Assembly: GCA_031286005.1 (NCBI GenBank)
Contig: JAITVC010000229.1
Span: 1 to 9,153, forward strand
Source: Bacteroidales bacterium
GTDB taxonomy: Bacteria; Bacteroidota; Bacteroidia; Bacteroidales; P3
DNA length: 9,153 bases
Reading direction: 5' to 3'
Part shown: piece after piece, positions 1-7,679 of the stretch
Layout: each line of letters begins with the position of its first letter
How positions within the stretch are numbered: position 1 is the first letter of the stretch
Position numbers and translations under genes: made by a program
The notes under the pieces: model-generated
What the model was told of the DNA's origin: nothing
Seen by the model: only the letters and a program-made list of their open reading frames with translations
Databases searched by the model: none

Positions 1-266
1 CGAGTGAGAAGGATGTCATCAACGATTTTTTCTGCATTTTTAGGCATTTCTATCGTTTTGTTGACGTCAACAAAATGTTCCACAACGCTTATATTGGCGT
101 TTTTGCAACTTTCTTTGGCTTTGTCTATCGTTTTGCAAAAGTTTCGCCACTCTGTGTAGCCTAATAATTTTTGCAAGTCTCTTGCGCTCCAACATTCTAT
201 GCCTTCAAATTCGCTTGAGGCTTGTTCAAATTCTGTAAATAATGCTTTTATTTCTGCTGTTTTCAT
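1..266 (-). CDS. dinD: DinD-like (DNA-damage-inducible protein D) protein, 5' part only
   Basis: Partial gene: the first 88 codons are read from ATG at 266 down to the window edge with no stop, so the C-terminus lies outside. I recognise the N-terminal domain of the DinD family, which resembles the BRO-N/KilA-N class of domains. The visible signature is residues 25-43 (Cys-Trp-Ser-Ala-Arg-Asp, then Leu-Leu-Gly-Tyr at 34-37 and a following Trp-Arg-Asn-Phe), an Ala-Lys-Glu-Ser-Cys segment near 50-54, His64-Phe65, and the Asp-Asp-Ile-Leu-Leu-Thr that precedes the conserved Arg-Tyr in family members. Escherichia coli DinD is SOS-induced and has been reported to act on RecA filaments; whether this homologue does so is inference. 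It is last in a same-strand series after the secreted-protein gene, 50 bp upstream. I found no TAnnTTTG box or LexA-like palindrome in that gap, so it may be read from upstream. Family call fairly sure, function unsure. Confidence 0.8.
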   Translation of the reverse strand, partial: MKTAEIKALFTEFEQASSEFEGIECWSARDLQKLLGYTEWRNFCKTIDKAKESCKNANISVVEHFVDVNKTIEMPKNAEKIVDDILLT

Positions 267-316
267 CTGATTATTCAATACTTATTGGAGGCAAATTTTT
301 GTGATATTATTTTATA

Positions 317-709
317 TCATTCTTCTATTACTTGAAAAACATAATTACCTTTTCTATCCTCTACCAATCGCCAAGTAAAGCCAGAATTTGTGTTTAGTAA
401 AAATGTATGTCGAACTCCAAGCCCACTTGAAAACAACTGATAGTTAATACAATCTTGTTTTTTAATATCAAACCTGCTACTCTCTTTTATAACGAGTACC
501 CAAGCATCTGTTTCATCTTTTTGCTTAACTAATTGATATACATCTCCTGTGAATTTGTCAATTTTTAAAGAGACCCTAGCGGCAATCTCTGACATAAAAA
601 ACTCCCAACGCCCTCCACACAACGATGTTGTTTGATTTGAACTATTCTGTTGTCCAAATACAGGCAATGTCAAAACAACAAGACCAATTATAAATCTAAA
701 TTTTTTCAT
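317..709 (-). CDS. Small secreted protein of unknown function, 130 aa
   Basis: I do not recognise a named family. Residues 1-19 look like a signal peptide: Met-Lys-Lys-Phe-Arg, a hydrophobic core to about residue 17, and a likely cut after Phe-Gly (18-19) before Gln-Gln. With no lipobox Cys at the cut site, periplasmic or extracellular release is expected. The mature part has two Cys (31 and 87), which could form a disulfide. Two segments resemble each other: about 45-61 (Lys-Ile-Asp-Lys-Phe-Thr-Gly-Asp-Val-Tyr-Gln-Leu-Val) and about 100-116 (Leu-Leu-Asn-Thr-Asn-Ser-Gly-Phe-Thr-Trp-Arg-Leu-Val). Each is a strand, an Asn/Asp-x-x-(S/T)-Gly turn and a strand ending in aromatic-x-Leu-Val, which suggests a duplicated beta-hairpin. 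Start ATG at 709 follows the stop of the VOC gene by 7 bp, so the two are probably co-transcribed. No Shine-Dalgarno is visible, which is normal for the phylum. Confidence 0.75.
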   Translation of the reverse strand: MKKFRFIIGLVVLTLPVFGQQNSSNQTTSLCGGRWEFFMSEIAARVSLKIDKFTGDVYQLVKQKDETDAWVLVIKESSRFDIKKQDCINYQLFSSGLGVRHTFLLNTNSGFTWRLVEDRKGNYVFQVIEE

Positions 710-716
710 TTTCGTA

Positions 717-1118
717 TTACTCTATTTTCAAAGGTGTATATAATTCTATCAAATTCTCTTCAGGGTCGTGCAAATGCACTACGCGAGCTCCCCAACCGGG
801 CATGTCGGTTGGCTGATTAATGAAGGTAACGCCTTTCGCCAAAAGTGTTTTGTAAGTTTCATCAACATTTTCAACTTCAAATGACACCATCATTTTCTCT
901 CTGCAATCGGTCGACTGACTTTTGTCCATATTACCAACGACAGGCGCCATAAGGTCAGACGTAAATATCGCCAACCCCTCAATACCATCGGCAACTTTGA
1001 AACTGCCATAAGCACCATTCAAATTCCAAACCGCTTCCAAACCAAGTTTTTCAGTATAAAATTTAAAGCACTTTTCGTAGTCTTTAACTAACAATCTCAC
1101 ATTATTAAATTTCATCAT
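717..1118 (-). CDS. VOC (glyoxalase/bleomycin-resistance fold) family protein
   Basis: A 133-aa protein with the vicinal-oxygen-chelate fold: an opening strand Val-Arg-Leu-Leu-Val with helix containing Phe-Tyr-x-x-x-Leu-Gly-Leu (residues about 7-27), a second module opening with Val-Ser-Phe-Glu-Val-Glu-Asn-Val-Asp (about 78-86), and the closing Asp-Pro-Glu-Glu-Asn-Leu-Ile-Glu-Leu-Tyr (about 118-127). This is the usual single-domain length. Of the usual metal ligands only the last Glu (125) is evident; the positions normally holding His in the two first strands appear to be Arg8 and about Met77. It may therefore be metal-free or bind a ligand rather than act as lactoylglutathione lyase; I assign no substrate. 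The reading frame extends to a TTG at 1127, but two in-frame ATGs at 1118 and 1115 after a GAAAGAG purine run are better starts; I chose 1118, and 1115 is equally possible. It is followed 7 bp later by the secreted-protein gene. Confidence 0.85.
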   Translation of the reverse strand: MMKFNNVRLLVKDYEKCFKFYTEKLGLEAVWNLNGAYGSFKVADGIEGLAIFTSDLMAPVVGNMDKSQSTDCREKMMVSFEVENVDETYKTLLAKGVTFINQPTDMPGWGARVVHLHDPEENLIELYTPLKIE

Positions 1119-1150
1119 CTCTTTCAACTTTCAATTTATATTTCATTTAT

Positions 1151-1182
1151 AAAAATCTGCGTTATCCGTGTCATCTGCGTTC
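1151..1182. repeat. Three tandem 9-bp units between panC and the VOC gene
   Basis: Three abutting 9-mers: ATCTGCGTT (1155-1163), ATCCGTGTC (1164-1172) and ATCTGCGTT (1173-1181). The outer two are identical and the middle one differs at three positions. The block sits in the only gap (71 bp) between panC and the VOC gene. I recall similar ATCTGCGT/ATCCGTGT intergenic elements in many Bacteroidota and other bacterial genomes, but have not checked this. No function is assigned. Confidence 0.6.
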
Positions 1183-1189
1183 AACTTTT

Positions 1190-2026
1190 TTATATCTTCA
1201 CATTATCAATCAACCTCACATCGCCGAGCCATATTGCCACGCAGGCGATGCGCCGTGGGCAATCATTCCAATGCTCTATGGGTTGGAGGGTTTTGGCGTT
1301 GGCGATTTCAAAGTATTCGAGTTTGGTGCGAGGGATTTTTTGGAGCTGTTCTGCTGTGAAGGCTTTGAGTTGTTGAGGGGTGAAGACGTCTGTGAGGTCT
1401 CTGCTATCTCTCAGTATTTTGTAGATTTGAGGTGCTATTCGGCGGTCTTCTTCGGATAGGCGTGTGTTGCGAGAACTCATTGCGAGACCGTCGTTTTCAC
1501 GAATAATCGAACATCCCACGATTTCTACGGCCATGTTTTCTTTCTCTACCAAAGCGCGGATGATGGCTAATTGTTGAAAATCCTTTTCTCCGAAATAGGC
1601 TGTTGTAGGGTTTACAAGGTCGAAGAGTCGTTTGACCACGGTGGCTACGCCGTTGAAGTGTCCGGGTCTGTGTGCGCCTTCCATTACGGTTTCGAGGGTT
1701 CCGAAGTTGTAGTTTTCCGAAGGTTTTTCGGGATACATTTCTGCTTCGCTGGGTGCGAATACGATGGTTGTTCCTACTTCTTTGAGGAGTTTTAGGTCTT
1801 GTTCGAGGGTACGAGGATATTTTTGGAGGTCTTCGGCGTTGTTGAATTGTATGGGGTTGACGAAGATGCTTACGACTACGACTTCGTTTTCGCGTTTAGC
1901 TTGACGAACGAGGGATAGATGGCCTTCGTGCAAGGCTCCCATGGTTGGAACGAATCCCACGATAGGGTTTGCGCCTTGTGCTTTTATGGCGTCTTGAAGT
2001 TCGGTTTTTGTTTGGCAAAGAATCAT
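1190..2026 (-). CDS. panC: Pantothenate synthetase (pantoate--beta-alanine ligase)
   Basis: Cytosolic enzyme joining pantoate and beta-alanine, with ATP cleaved to AMP and PPi through a pantoyl-adenylate, to give pantothenate, the precursor of coenzyme A. At 278 aa it has the family length and all main motifs: Pro-Thr-Met-Gly-Ala-Leu-His-Glu-Gly-His at 27-36 (HxGH-type nucleotide site, His33 and His36), Phe-Val-Asn-Pro-Ile-Gln-Phe at 56-62, Tyr-Pro-Arg-Thr at 70-73, Arg-Pro-Gly-His-Phe-x-Gly-Val at 120-127, Gly-Glu-Lys-Asp-Phe-Gln-Gln at 146-152, and Met-Ser-Ser-Arg-Asn at 183-187. The C-terminal dimer domain ends with Arg-Leu-Ile-Asp-Asn at 271-275. One small departure is Ile59 where Thr is commoner in the NPTQF motif. 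The ATG at 2026 lies about 25 bp downstream of a TATCTTTG -7 box. No panB or panD is in the window. It is transcribed away from fusA2, and read-through into the VOC gene 71 bp on is possible, since I see no terminator. Confidence 0.96.
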   Translation of the reverse strand: MILCQTKTELQDAIKAQGANPIVGFVPTMGALHEGHLSLVRQAKRENEVVVVSIFVNPIQFNNAEDLQKYPRTLEQDLKLLKEVGTTIVFAPSEAEMYPEKPSENYNFGTLETVMEGAHRPGHFNGVATVVKRLFDLVNPTTAYFGEKDFQQLAIIRALVEKENMAVEIVGCSIIRENDGLAMSSRNTRLSEEDRRIAPQIYKILRDSRDLTDVFTPQQLKAFTAEQLQKIPRTKLEYFEIANAKTLQPIEHWNDCPRRIACVAIWLGDVRLIDNVKI

Positions 2027-2050
2027 ATTAAAGAGAAATAAAAATAGCTA

Positions 2051-2058
2051 CAAAGATA
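2051..2058 (-). promoter_or_regulatory. Predicted panC promoter, -7 box TATCTTTG
   Basis: On the minus strand 2058-2051 reads TATCTTTG, an exact match to the Bacteroidota -7 consensus TAnnTTTG, ending 24 bp before the panC ATG. I see no TTTG-like -33 element at the usual 19-22 bp spacing; that stretch is A/T-rich. The call rests on the -7 box, its position, and its identity with boxes upstream of tRNA-Leu, gyrB and the ATPase gene. Confidence 0.6.
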
Positions 2059-2091
2059 CGAAAAAAAATTAAAAATTGAGAGAGAAAAATG

Positions 2092-2119
2092 ATTAGTGAA
2101 TATGGATTAGTAAATAATG
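2092..2119. repeat. Heptamer-phased repeat in the panC/fusA2 divergent region
   Basis: Four consecutive 7-bp units: ATTAGTG (2092-2098), AATATGG (2099-2105), ATTAGTA (2106-2112) and AATAATG (2113-2119). The units share the pattern ATTAGTG/AATAnnG with no phase slip. It lies between the two divergent promoters and resembles the longer heptamer run at 7365-7406 upstream of gyrB. Function unknown. Confidence 0.5.
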
Positions 2120-2147
2120 TTAACTTTTAGCAATTTTTTTTTAACAA

Positions 2148-2181
2148 TTTGTTGATAGTATGTTTTTTTTTTGTATATTTG
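2148..2181 (+). promoter_or_regulatory. Predicted fusA2 promoter (-33 / TATATTTG -7)
   Basis: TATATTTG at 2174-2181 is an exact TAnnTTTG -7 box. The -33 element is either TTTG at 2148-2151 (22-bp spacer) or the overlapping GTTG at 2151-2154 (19-bp spacer). A start around 2187-2189 would leave an untranslated leader of about 25 nt, too short for a structured riboswitch. No strong Shine-Dalgarno precedes the ATG at 2214. Confidence 0.75.
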
Positions 2182-2213
2182 CAAAAACAAATAATCCCTA
2201 AATCACAACACAT

Positions 2214-4349
2214 ATGAAAGTGTATCAAACAAACGAAATCAGAAACATTGCTCTGATTGGCGGTGCAAAGTCGGGAAAGACGACGTTGGCCGAAGCAATG
2301 GCATTCGAAGGCGGGGTCGTTAGTCGTCGAGGATCCATCGACGACAAAAACACAATTTCGGATTATCGCGAAATAGAACTCGACCGTAAAAACTCAGTTG
2401 TAGCTTCGCTTATTTACGCTGAAATCAACGATAGGAAGATAAATCTTATCGACTGTCCGGGTATGGCGGATTATGCAGGCGAAATGATTTCGGCTTTAAA
2501 TGTTGTAGAAGCCGCAGTGATGGTTGTAAACGCACAAGTCGGCGTGGAAGTTGGCACGGATATTACGTGGCGGTATACCCACCGTGGCAGTGTGCCAACC
2601 GTGTTTGTAATGAATCAACTCGAAGGCGAAAAAGCCAATTTCGAGGAAACGTTGAAGCAACTGCAAGACAATTACAGCGAAAAAGTAACCGTGTGCCAAT
2701 ATCCTATTTCTGTTGGTGCGGGCTTTGATGCGGTAATTGATTTAGTTTTGCACAAAATGCTTAAATTCCCCAAAGGCGGTGGAAAATTTGAAGTTTTGGA
2801 TATTCCCGAATCGGAAAAAGAACGTGCAGAGAAATATTATCGGCTTTTGGTTGAGGCCTCTGCTGCGGGCGCAGACGATTTAATGGAAAAATATTTTGAA
2901 ACCGAAGATTTAACCCTCGAAGAAATGCGTCGAGGCATCAAGCTCGGTTTGGCTTCGCGCAGCATTTTTCCTGTAATGTGTTGCTCGGCCAAAGAAAGTC
3001 AAGGCGTAACGCGTTTGCTTGAATTTTTAGGTAATAATGTACTTCCGCCCAACGAAGGAAAAGGCCGGAATACGGTTGACGGCAAGCACATCAACGTGAA
3101 TGCAGCAGAGCCGTTCTCGGCATTTGTATTCAAAACATCGCACGAACAGCACTTGGGCGAAATGTCGTATCTGAAAGTGATTACGGGCGAAGTGGCTGAA
3201 GGGCAAGATGTAATCAATTCCGTAAACAGCAGCAAAGAACGTATCTCGCAACTCTTTTCCATTGCCGGAAAAAACCGTGTAAAAATAGACAAAGCTGTTG
3301 CCGGAGATATTGTGGCTACGATTAAATTGAAAGATGTAAAAACAAATCATACGCTCACTTCACTGAAAAATACGGATATTGTTTATGAAACTATCGGATT
3401 CCCTGATCCGATTTATACCACAGCCATCAAAGCCGTTAATTCGCAAGATGATGAAAAGTTGGGCGTTGCGCTGAACGAAATGCACGCCACTGACCCAACG
3501 CTTATTGTGGAATATTCGCGCGAATTGAAGCAAATGATTGTGAAAGGTATGGGCGAATTTCACATCAACACCATGAAATGGTTTTTGAATAATCTGTACA
3601 AAATACAAGTGGATTTGTTTGCGCCAAAAATTCCGTATCGCGAAACGATTACGAAATCTGCGGAAGCAATGTATCGCCATAAAAAACAATCGGGTGGCGC
3701 CGGTCAGTTTGGTGAAGTTCACATGTTGATTGAGCCGTATTACGACGGTATGCCGAATCAAACCAAATATCCGATTCGTGGCACGGAAACGCACGATTTG
3801 GCGTGGGGCGGAAAGTTGATTTTCAATAACTGTATTGTGGGTGGTGCGATTGACGCACGCTTCCAACCAGCCATTCTCAAAGGCATCATGGAAAAAATCG
3901 AGGAAGGTCCATTGACAGGTTCTTATGCTCGCGATATTGTAGTGAATGTTTTTGATGGAAAAATGCACCCGGTGGATTCCAATGAAATGGCGTTCAAACT
4001 TGCCGGACGCAATGCTTTCCGCGAAGCCTTTAAAAATGCAGGGCCGAAAATCCTTGAGCCAATTTACGATGTTGAGGTAATGGTGCCGGCCGACCGCATG
4101 GGCGATGTAATGACCGACTTGCAAGGCCGTCGTGCAGTGGTAATGGGCATGGATAGTGATGGAAATTTCCAAGTCATTAAAGCCAAAGTGCCTTTGGCCG
4201 AGATGAACCGTTATTCGACGGCATTGAGTTCGATTACGTCCGGGCGTGGCGTTTATTCGATGAAGTTTGCCGAATATACGCAAGTGCCAACTGATGTTCA
4301 AACCGCTTTATTGAAAGCCTACGAGGCCGAACAAAAAGACGAAGAATAG
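2214..4349 (+). CDS. fusA2: Elongation factor G paralogue (EF-G2 type)
   Basis: A full-length, 711-aa five-domain translational GTPase that would act on the ribosome in translocation. Domain I: P-loop at 16-24 (Gly-Gly-Ala-Lys-Ser-Gly-Lys-Thr-Thr), G3 Asp80-Cys-Pro-Gly83. Domain IV: Tyr-Arg-Glu-Thr-Ile at 475-479, the Gly-Gly-Ala-Gly-Gln-Phe-Gly segment near 494-500, and the Pro-Val-Asp-Ser-Asn-Glu tip at about 586-591. Domain V: Glu-Pro-Ile-Tyr-Asp-Val-Glu-Val at 615-622 with Met-Gly-Asp-Val and Gly-Arg-Arg downstream. The G motifs deviate from housekeeping EF-G: Lys19 replaces the P-loop Asp, switch I Arg-Gly-Ile-Thr-Ile becomes Arg-Lys-Asn-Ser-Val (58-62), Met84 replaces the His after Asp-Thr-Pro-Gly, and G4 is Asn-Gln-Leu-Glu (134-137) rather than Asn-Lys-x-Asp. 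It belongs with the EF-G-2-like branch rather than the str-operon fusA, and no ribosomal protein genes flank it. Bacteroides thetaiotaomicron EF-G2 is reported to lack GTPase activity and to matter in starvation; equivalence here is inference. It has its own promoter and terminator. Confidence 0.9.
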   Translation: MKVYQTNEIRNIALIGGAKSGKTTLAEAMAFEGGVVSRRGSIDDKNTISDYREIELDRKNSVVASLIYAEINDRKINLIDCPGMADYAGEMISALNVVEAAVMVVNAQVGVEVGTDITWRYTHRGSVPTVFVMNQLEGEKANFEETLKQLQDNYSEKVTVCQYPISVGAGFDAVIDLVLHKMLKFPKGGGKFEVLDIPESEKERAEKYYRLLVEASAAGADDLMEKYFETEDLTLEEMRRGIKLGLASRSIFPVMCCSAKESQGVTRLLEFLGNNVLPPNEGKGRNTVDGKHINVNAAEPFSAFVFKTSHEQHLGEMSYLKVITGEVAEGQDVINSVNSSKERISQLFSIAGKNRVKIDKAVAGDIVATIKLKDVKTNHTLTSLKNTDIVYETIGFPDPIYTTAIKAVNSQDDEKLGVALNEMHATDPTLIVEYSRELKQMIVKGMGEFHINTMKWFLNNLYKIQVDLFAPKIPYRETITKSAEAMYRHKKQSGGAGQFGEVHMLIEPYYDGMPNQTKYPIRGTETHDLAWGGKLIFNNCIVGGAIDARFQPAILKGIMEKIEEGPLTGSYARDIVVNVFDGKMHPVDSNEMAFKLAGRNAFREAFKNAGPKILEPIYDVEVMVPADRMGDVMTDLQGRRAVVMGMDSDGNFQVIKAKVPLAEMNRYSTALSSITSGRGVYSMKFAEYTQVPTDVQTALLKAYEAEQKDEE

Positions 4350-4368
4350 AAGAAGGATGCAAAAATGG

Positions 4369-4406
4369 AGAAACGCCTTGCTAAAAGCAAGGCGTTTCTT
4401 GTTTTT
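4369..4406 (+). terminator. Intrinsic terminator of fusA2, probably bidirectional
   Basis: A perfect 14-bp stem, 4369-4382 paired with 4386-4399, with an AAA loop and a GC-rich core, is followed by TGTTTTT to 4406. It starts 20 bp after the fusA2 stop and ends 13 bp before the end of the convergent methyltransferase gene. On the minus strand the stem is followed by CCATTTTTGC, a shorter T-run, so it probably stops both transcripts. Confidence 0.9.
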
Positions 4407-4418
4407 ACAGACAGGTAT

Positions 4419-5072
4419 CTACTTTTTTATCACGCACGTCAAGCCATCTCTAATGGGCAGTAGTATGTTTTGGGTTTGAGGGTCGTTTTGCACCATGTCG
4501 TTGAATTGGCGTAGGGCGGCAACTTCTTTATTGGTCAAATTCTCGTTGGCCACTGCGCCGCTCCACAAGGTATTGTCGGCTATCAATACGCCACCCGTAT
4601 GTAGTTTAGGCATCAGCAATTCGTAATACAATGGATAGTTGACCTTATCCGCATCCAAGAAAATCAAATCGAATCCGTCGTTATCAAATTTGGTTATTTC
4701 GGTTTTTGCATAGCCGATAATAAGGGTAATTTGATTTGAAAAGCCTGACTTCTCGATATATTTCCGTATGATGTCCTCTTGTTCGGGATTTGCTTCGATA
4801 GTGTATAGATGAGATTGTTCAGGCATTCCAAAGGCCATGGAGAGAGCGGAGTATCCCGTAAAGGTGCCGATTTCTAAAATGGTTTGAGGTTTCAGCATCC
4901 GACATATCATGTTCAAAAATTGGCCTTGCAATTTGCCTGACAACATTCTTGGATTAACGCATTTCACATGAGTTTCGCGTTCCAATTCCTGTAAGGTATG
5001 GGGCAGGTCGGACGTGTGTGCATCGGCGTATTCACTGATATTTGCGGGGACTATAGTTGAAAATTCGGACAT
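4419..5072 (-). CDS. SAM-dependent O-methyltransferase (COMT/caffeoyl-CoA OMT-like)
   Basis: A 217-aa class I methyltransferase of the Methyltransf_3 type (catechol- or caffeoyl-CoA-OMT-like), probably cytosolic, since I see no signal peptide or membrane segment. SAM-binding motif I is Leu-Glu-Ile-Gly-Thr-Phe-Thr-Gly-Tyr-Ser at 66-75, followed by the acidic Thr-Ile-Glu-Ala at 91-94 that normally holds the SAM ribose. The metal site is visible as Asp140 in Leu-Asp-Ala-Asp-Lys and Asp166-Asn167 in Ile-Ala-Asp-Asn-Thr-Leu-Trp-Ser-Gly, so a divalent-cation-dependent enzyme on a hydroxyl is expected. The C-terminus Asp-Gly-Leu-Thr-Cys-Val-Ile-Lys-Lys is also typical. Bacterial members act on varied small phenolics or are uncharacterised; I give no substrate. 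It is a single gene facing fusA2, with a shared terminator. Upstream lies the long AT-rich hairpin after tRNA-Leu. No clear TAnnTTTG box precedes it, so its promoter is unknown. Confidence 0.9.
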   Translation of the reverse strand: MSEFSTIVPANISEYADAHTSDLPHTLQELERETHVKCVNPRMLSGKLQGQFLNMICRMLKPQTILEIGTFTGYSALSMAFGMPEQSHLYTIEANPEQEDIIRKYIEKSGFSNQITLIIGYAKTEITKFDNDGFDLIFLDADKVNYPLYYELLMPKLHTGGVLIADNTLWSGAVANENLTNKEVAALRQFNDMVQNDPQTQNILLPIRDGLTCVIKK

Positions 5073-5083
5073 GTAGGATAAAG

Positions 5084-5160
5084 ATTACTAATTAGGAATT
5101 AAAAATTAAAAGAGGTACATCATTGCAACCTCTTTTAATTTTTAATTCTTAATTTTTTTT
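5084..5160 (-). terminator. Long AT-rich hairpin between tRNA-Leu and the methyltransferase gene
   Basis: 5090-5116 pairs with 5128-5154 over 27 bp, with one G-T wobble (5095/5149) and an 11-nt loop. An A/GAGGT-ACCTCT block closes the loop end. It begins 9 bp past the 3' end of tRNA-Leu, so a role as the tRNA terminator and a barrier before the methyltransferase gene is likely. The clearest U-run (5153-5160) is on the plus strand, so the element may work both ways. The left arm is itself built from 7-bp units: ATTACTA, ATTAGGA, ATTAAAA, ATTAAAA (5084-5111). Confidence 0.6.
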
Positions 5161-5162
5161 AG

Positions 5163-5246
5163 TACCCGGGATCGGGGTCGAACCGATACATGTTTAACCA
5201 TACTGGTGTTTGAGACCAGCGCGTCTACCAATTCCGCCCCCCGGGC
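5163..5246 (-). tRNA. tRNA-Leu, anticodon CAA (decodes UUG)
   Basis: An 84-nt class II tRNA read on the minus strand. The acceptor stem pairs GCCCGGG (5246-5240) with CCCGGGT (5170-5164), including one G-U pair, with discriminator A at 5163 as expected for leucine. The anticodon stem CTGGT/ACCAG encloses loop CTCAAAC, giving anticodon CAA. The T arm is ATCGG/CCGAT around TTCGACC. The D loop contains TTGGTAGA. A 15-nt variable arm reads TATGGTTAAACATGT. No CCA is encoded: the template continues CTA after the discriminator, so CCA must be added after transcription. It lies 80 bp downstream of gyrB and has its own promoter. Confidence 0.96.
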
Positions 5247-5264
5247 TTTTCGCAAAAGCGACTG

Positions 5265-5296
5265 CAAAGATACAAAAAAAATTTATACTGTGCAAT
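5265..5296 (-). promoter_or_regulatory. Predicted tRNA-Leu promoter (ATTG -33 / TATCTTTG -7)
   Basis: TATCTTTG on the minus strand at 5272-5265, with ATTG at 5296-5293 as a one-mismatch -33 element and a 20-bp spacer. Transcription would begin around 5258-5260, giving a 5' leader of about 12-14 nt before the mature tRNA. Confidence 0.7.
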
Positions 5297-5326
5297 GTTT
5301 GAGCGAAATTTTCTCTCTATTTTTTA

Positions 5327-7406
<2,080 letters not shown>

Positions 7407-7421
7407 AAAAATTTAAAGATT

Positions 7422-7608
7422 TTGTACCGGAGTTGTAGCGGACTTGATACGGAGATGATACGGACTTGGGGATAGCCTGTATATAACCTGTACATAACTT
7501 GTACATACCCTGTACATACAAAATACATAACAAGTATATAACAAATAGACTACAAATAGACTATAAATAGACAACAAATAGAGAACAAGTATATAACAAA
7601 GTCCCTGC
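7422..7608. repeat. Degenerate array of 17 phased 11-bp units
   Basis: This array fills much of the gene-free gap 7336-7791. Seventeen 11-bp units follow each other without insertion or deletion, 187 bp in all. Units drift along the array in three blocks. The first four (7422-7465) are of type TTGATACGGAG, alternating GGAG and GGAC endings, so a 22-bp higher-order unit is visible. The middle block (7477-7520) is of type CTGTACATAAC. The last block (7532-7597) is of type AAATAGACTAC, flanked by two copies of AAGTATATAAC at 7532 and 7587. Neighbouring units resemble each other more than distant ones, as expected from tandem duplication and decay. A further AAATAGACACT and GTACAAACAAA follow after a 1-bp slip (7610-7631). 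Both strands contain stops in every frame in the parts I checked, so it is not coding. It lies about 60 bp upstream of the gyrB promoter. Confidence 0.85.
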
Positions 7609-7679
7609 TAAATAGACACTGTACAAACAAAAAATCACAAACATAAAAAATACAGCCTGTTAAATATTTTTTAAACACA

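Noticed and set aside
301..320. Hairpin TGATAT/ATATCA at the end of the secreted-protein gene as a terminator
   Set aside because: The stem is only six base pairs, nearly all A-T, overlaps the stop codon and is not followed by a T-run in the direction of transcription.
1119..1189. A separate promoter for the VOC gene
   Set aside because: No exact TAnnTTTG occurs on the minus strand here; the closest string lacks one T, so I do not call it.
3360..4301. A 313-codon open frame on the minus strand opposite fusA2
   Set aside because: It is antisense to EF-G domains III-V. Its His/Phe/Arg/Asn-rich translation is typical of a shadow frame, and it has no promoter.
7422..7631. CRISPR array or coding repeat
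   Set aside because: Units are 11 bp and contiguous, without conserved repeats separated by unique spacers. Stops occur in all plus frames within the AAATAGAC-type block.
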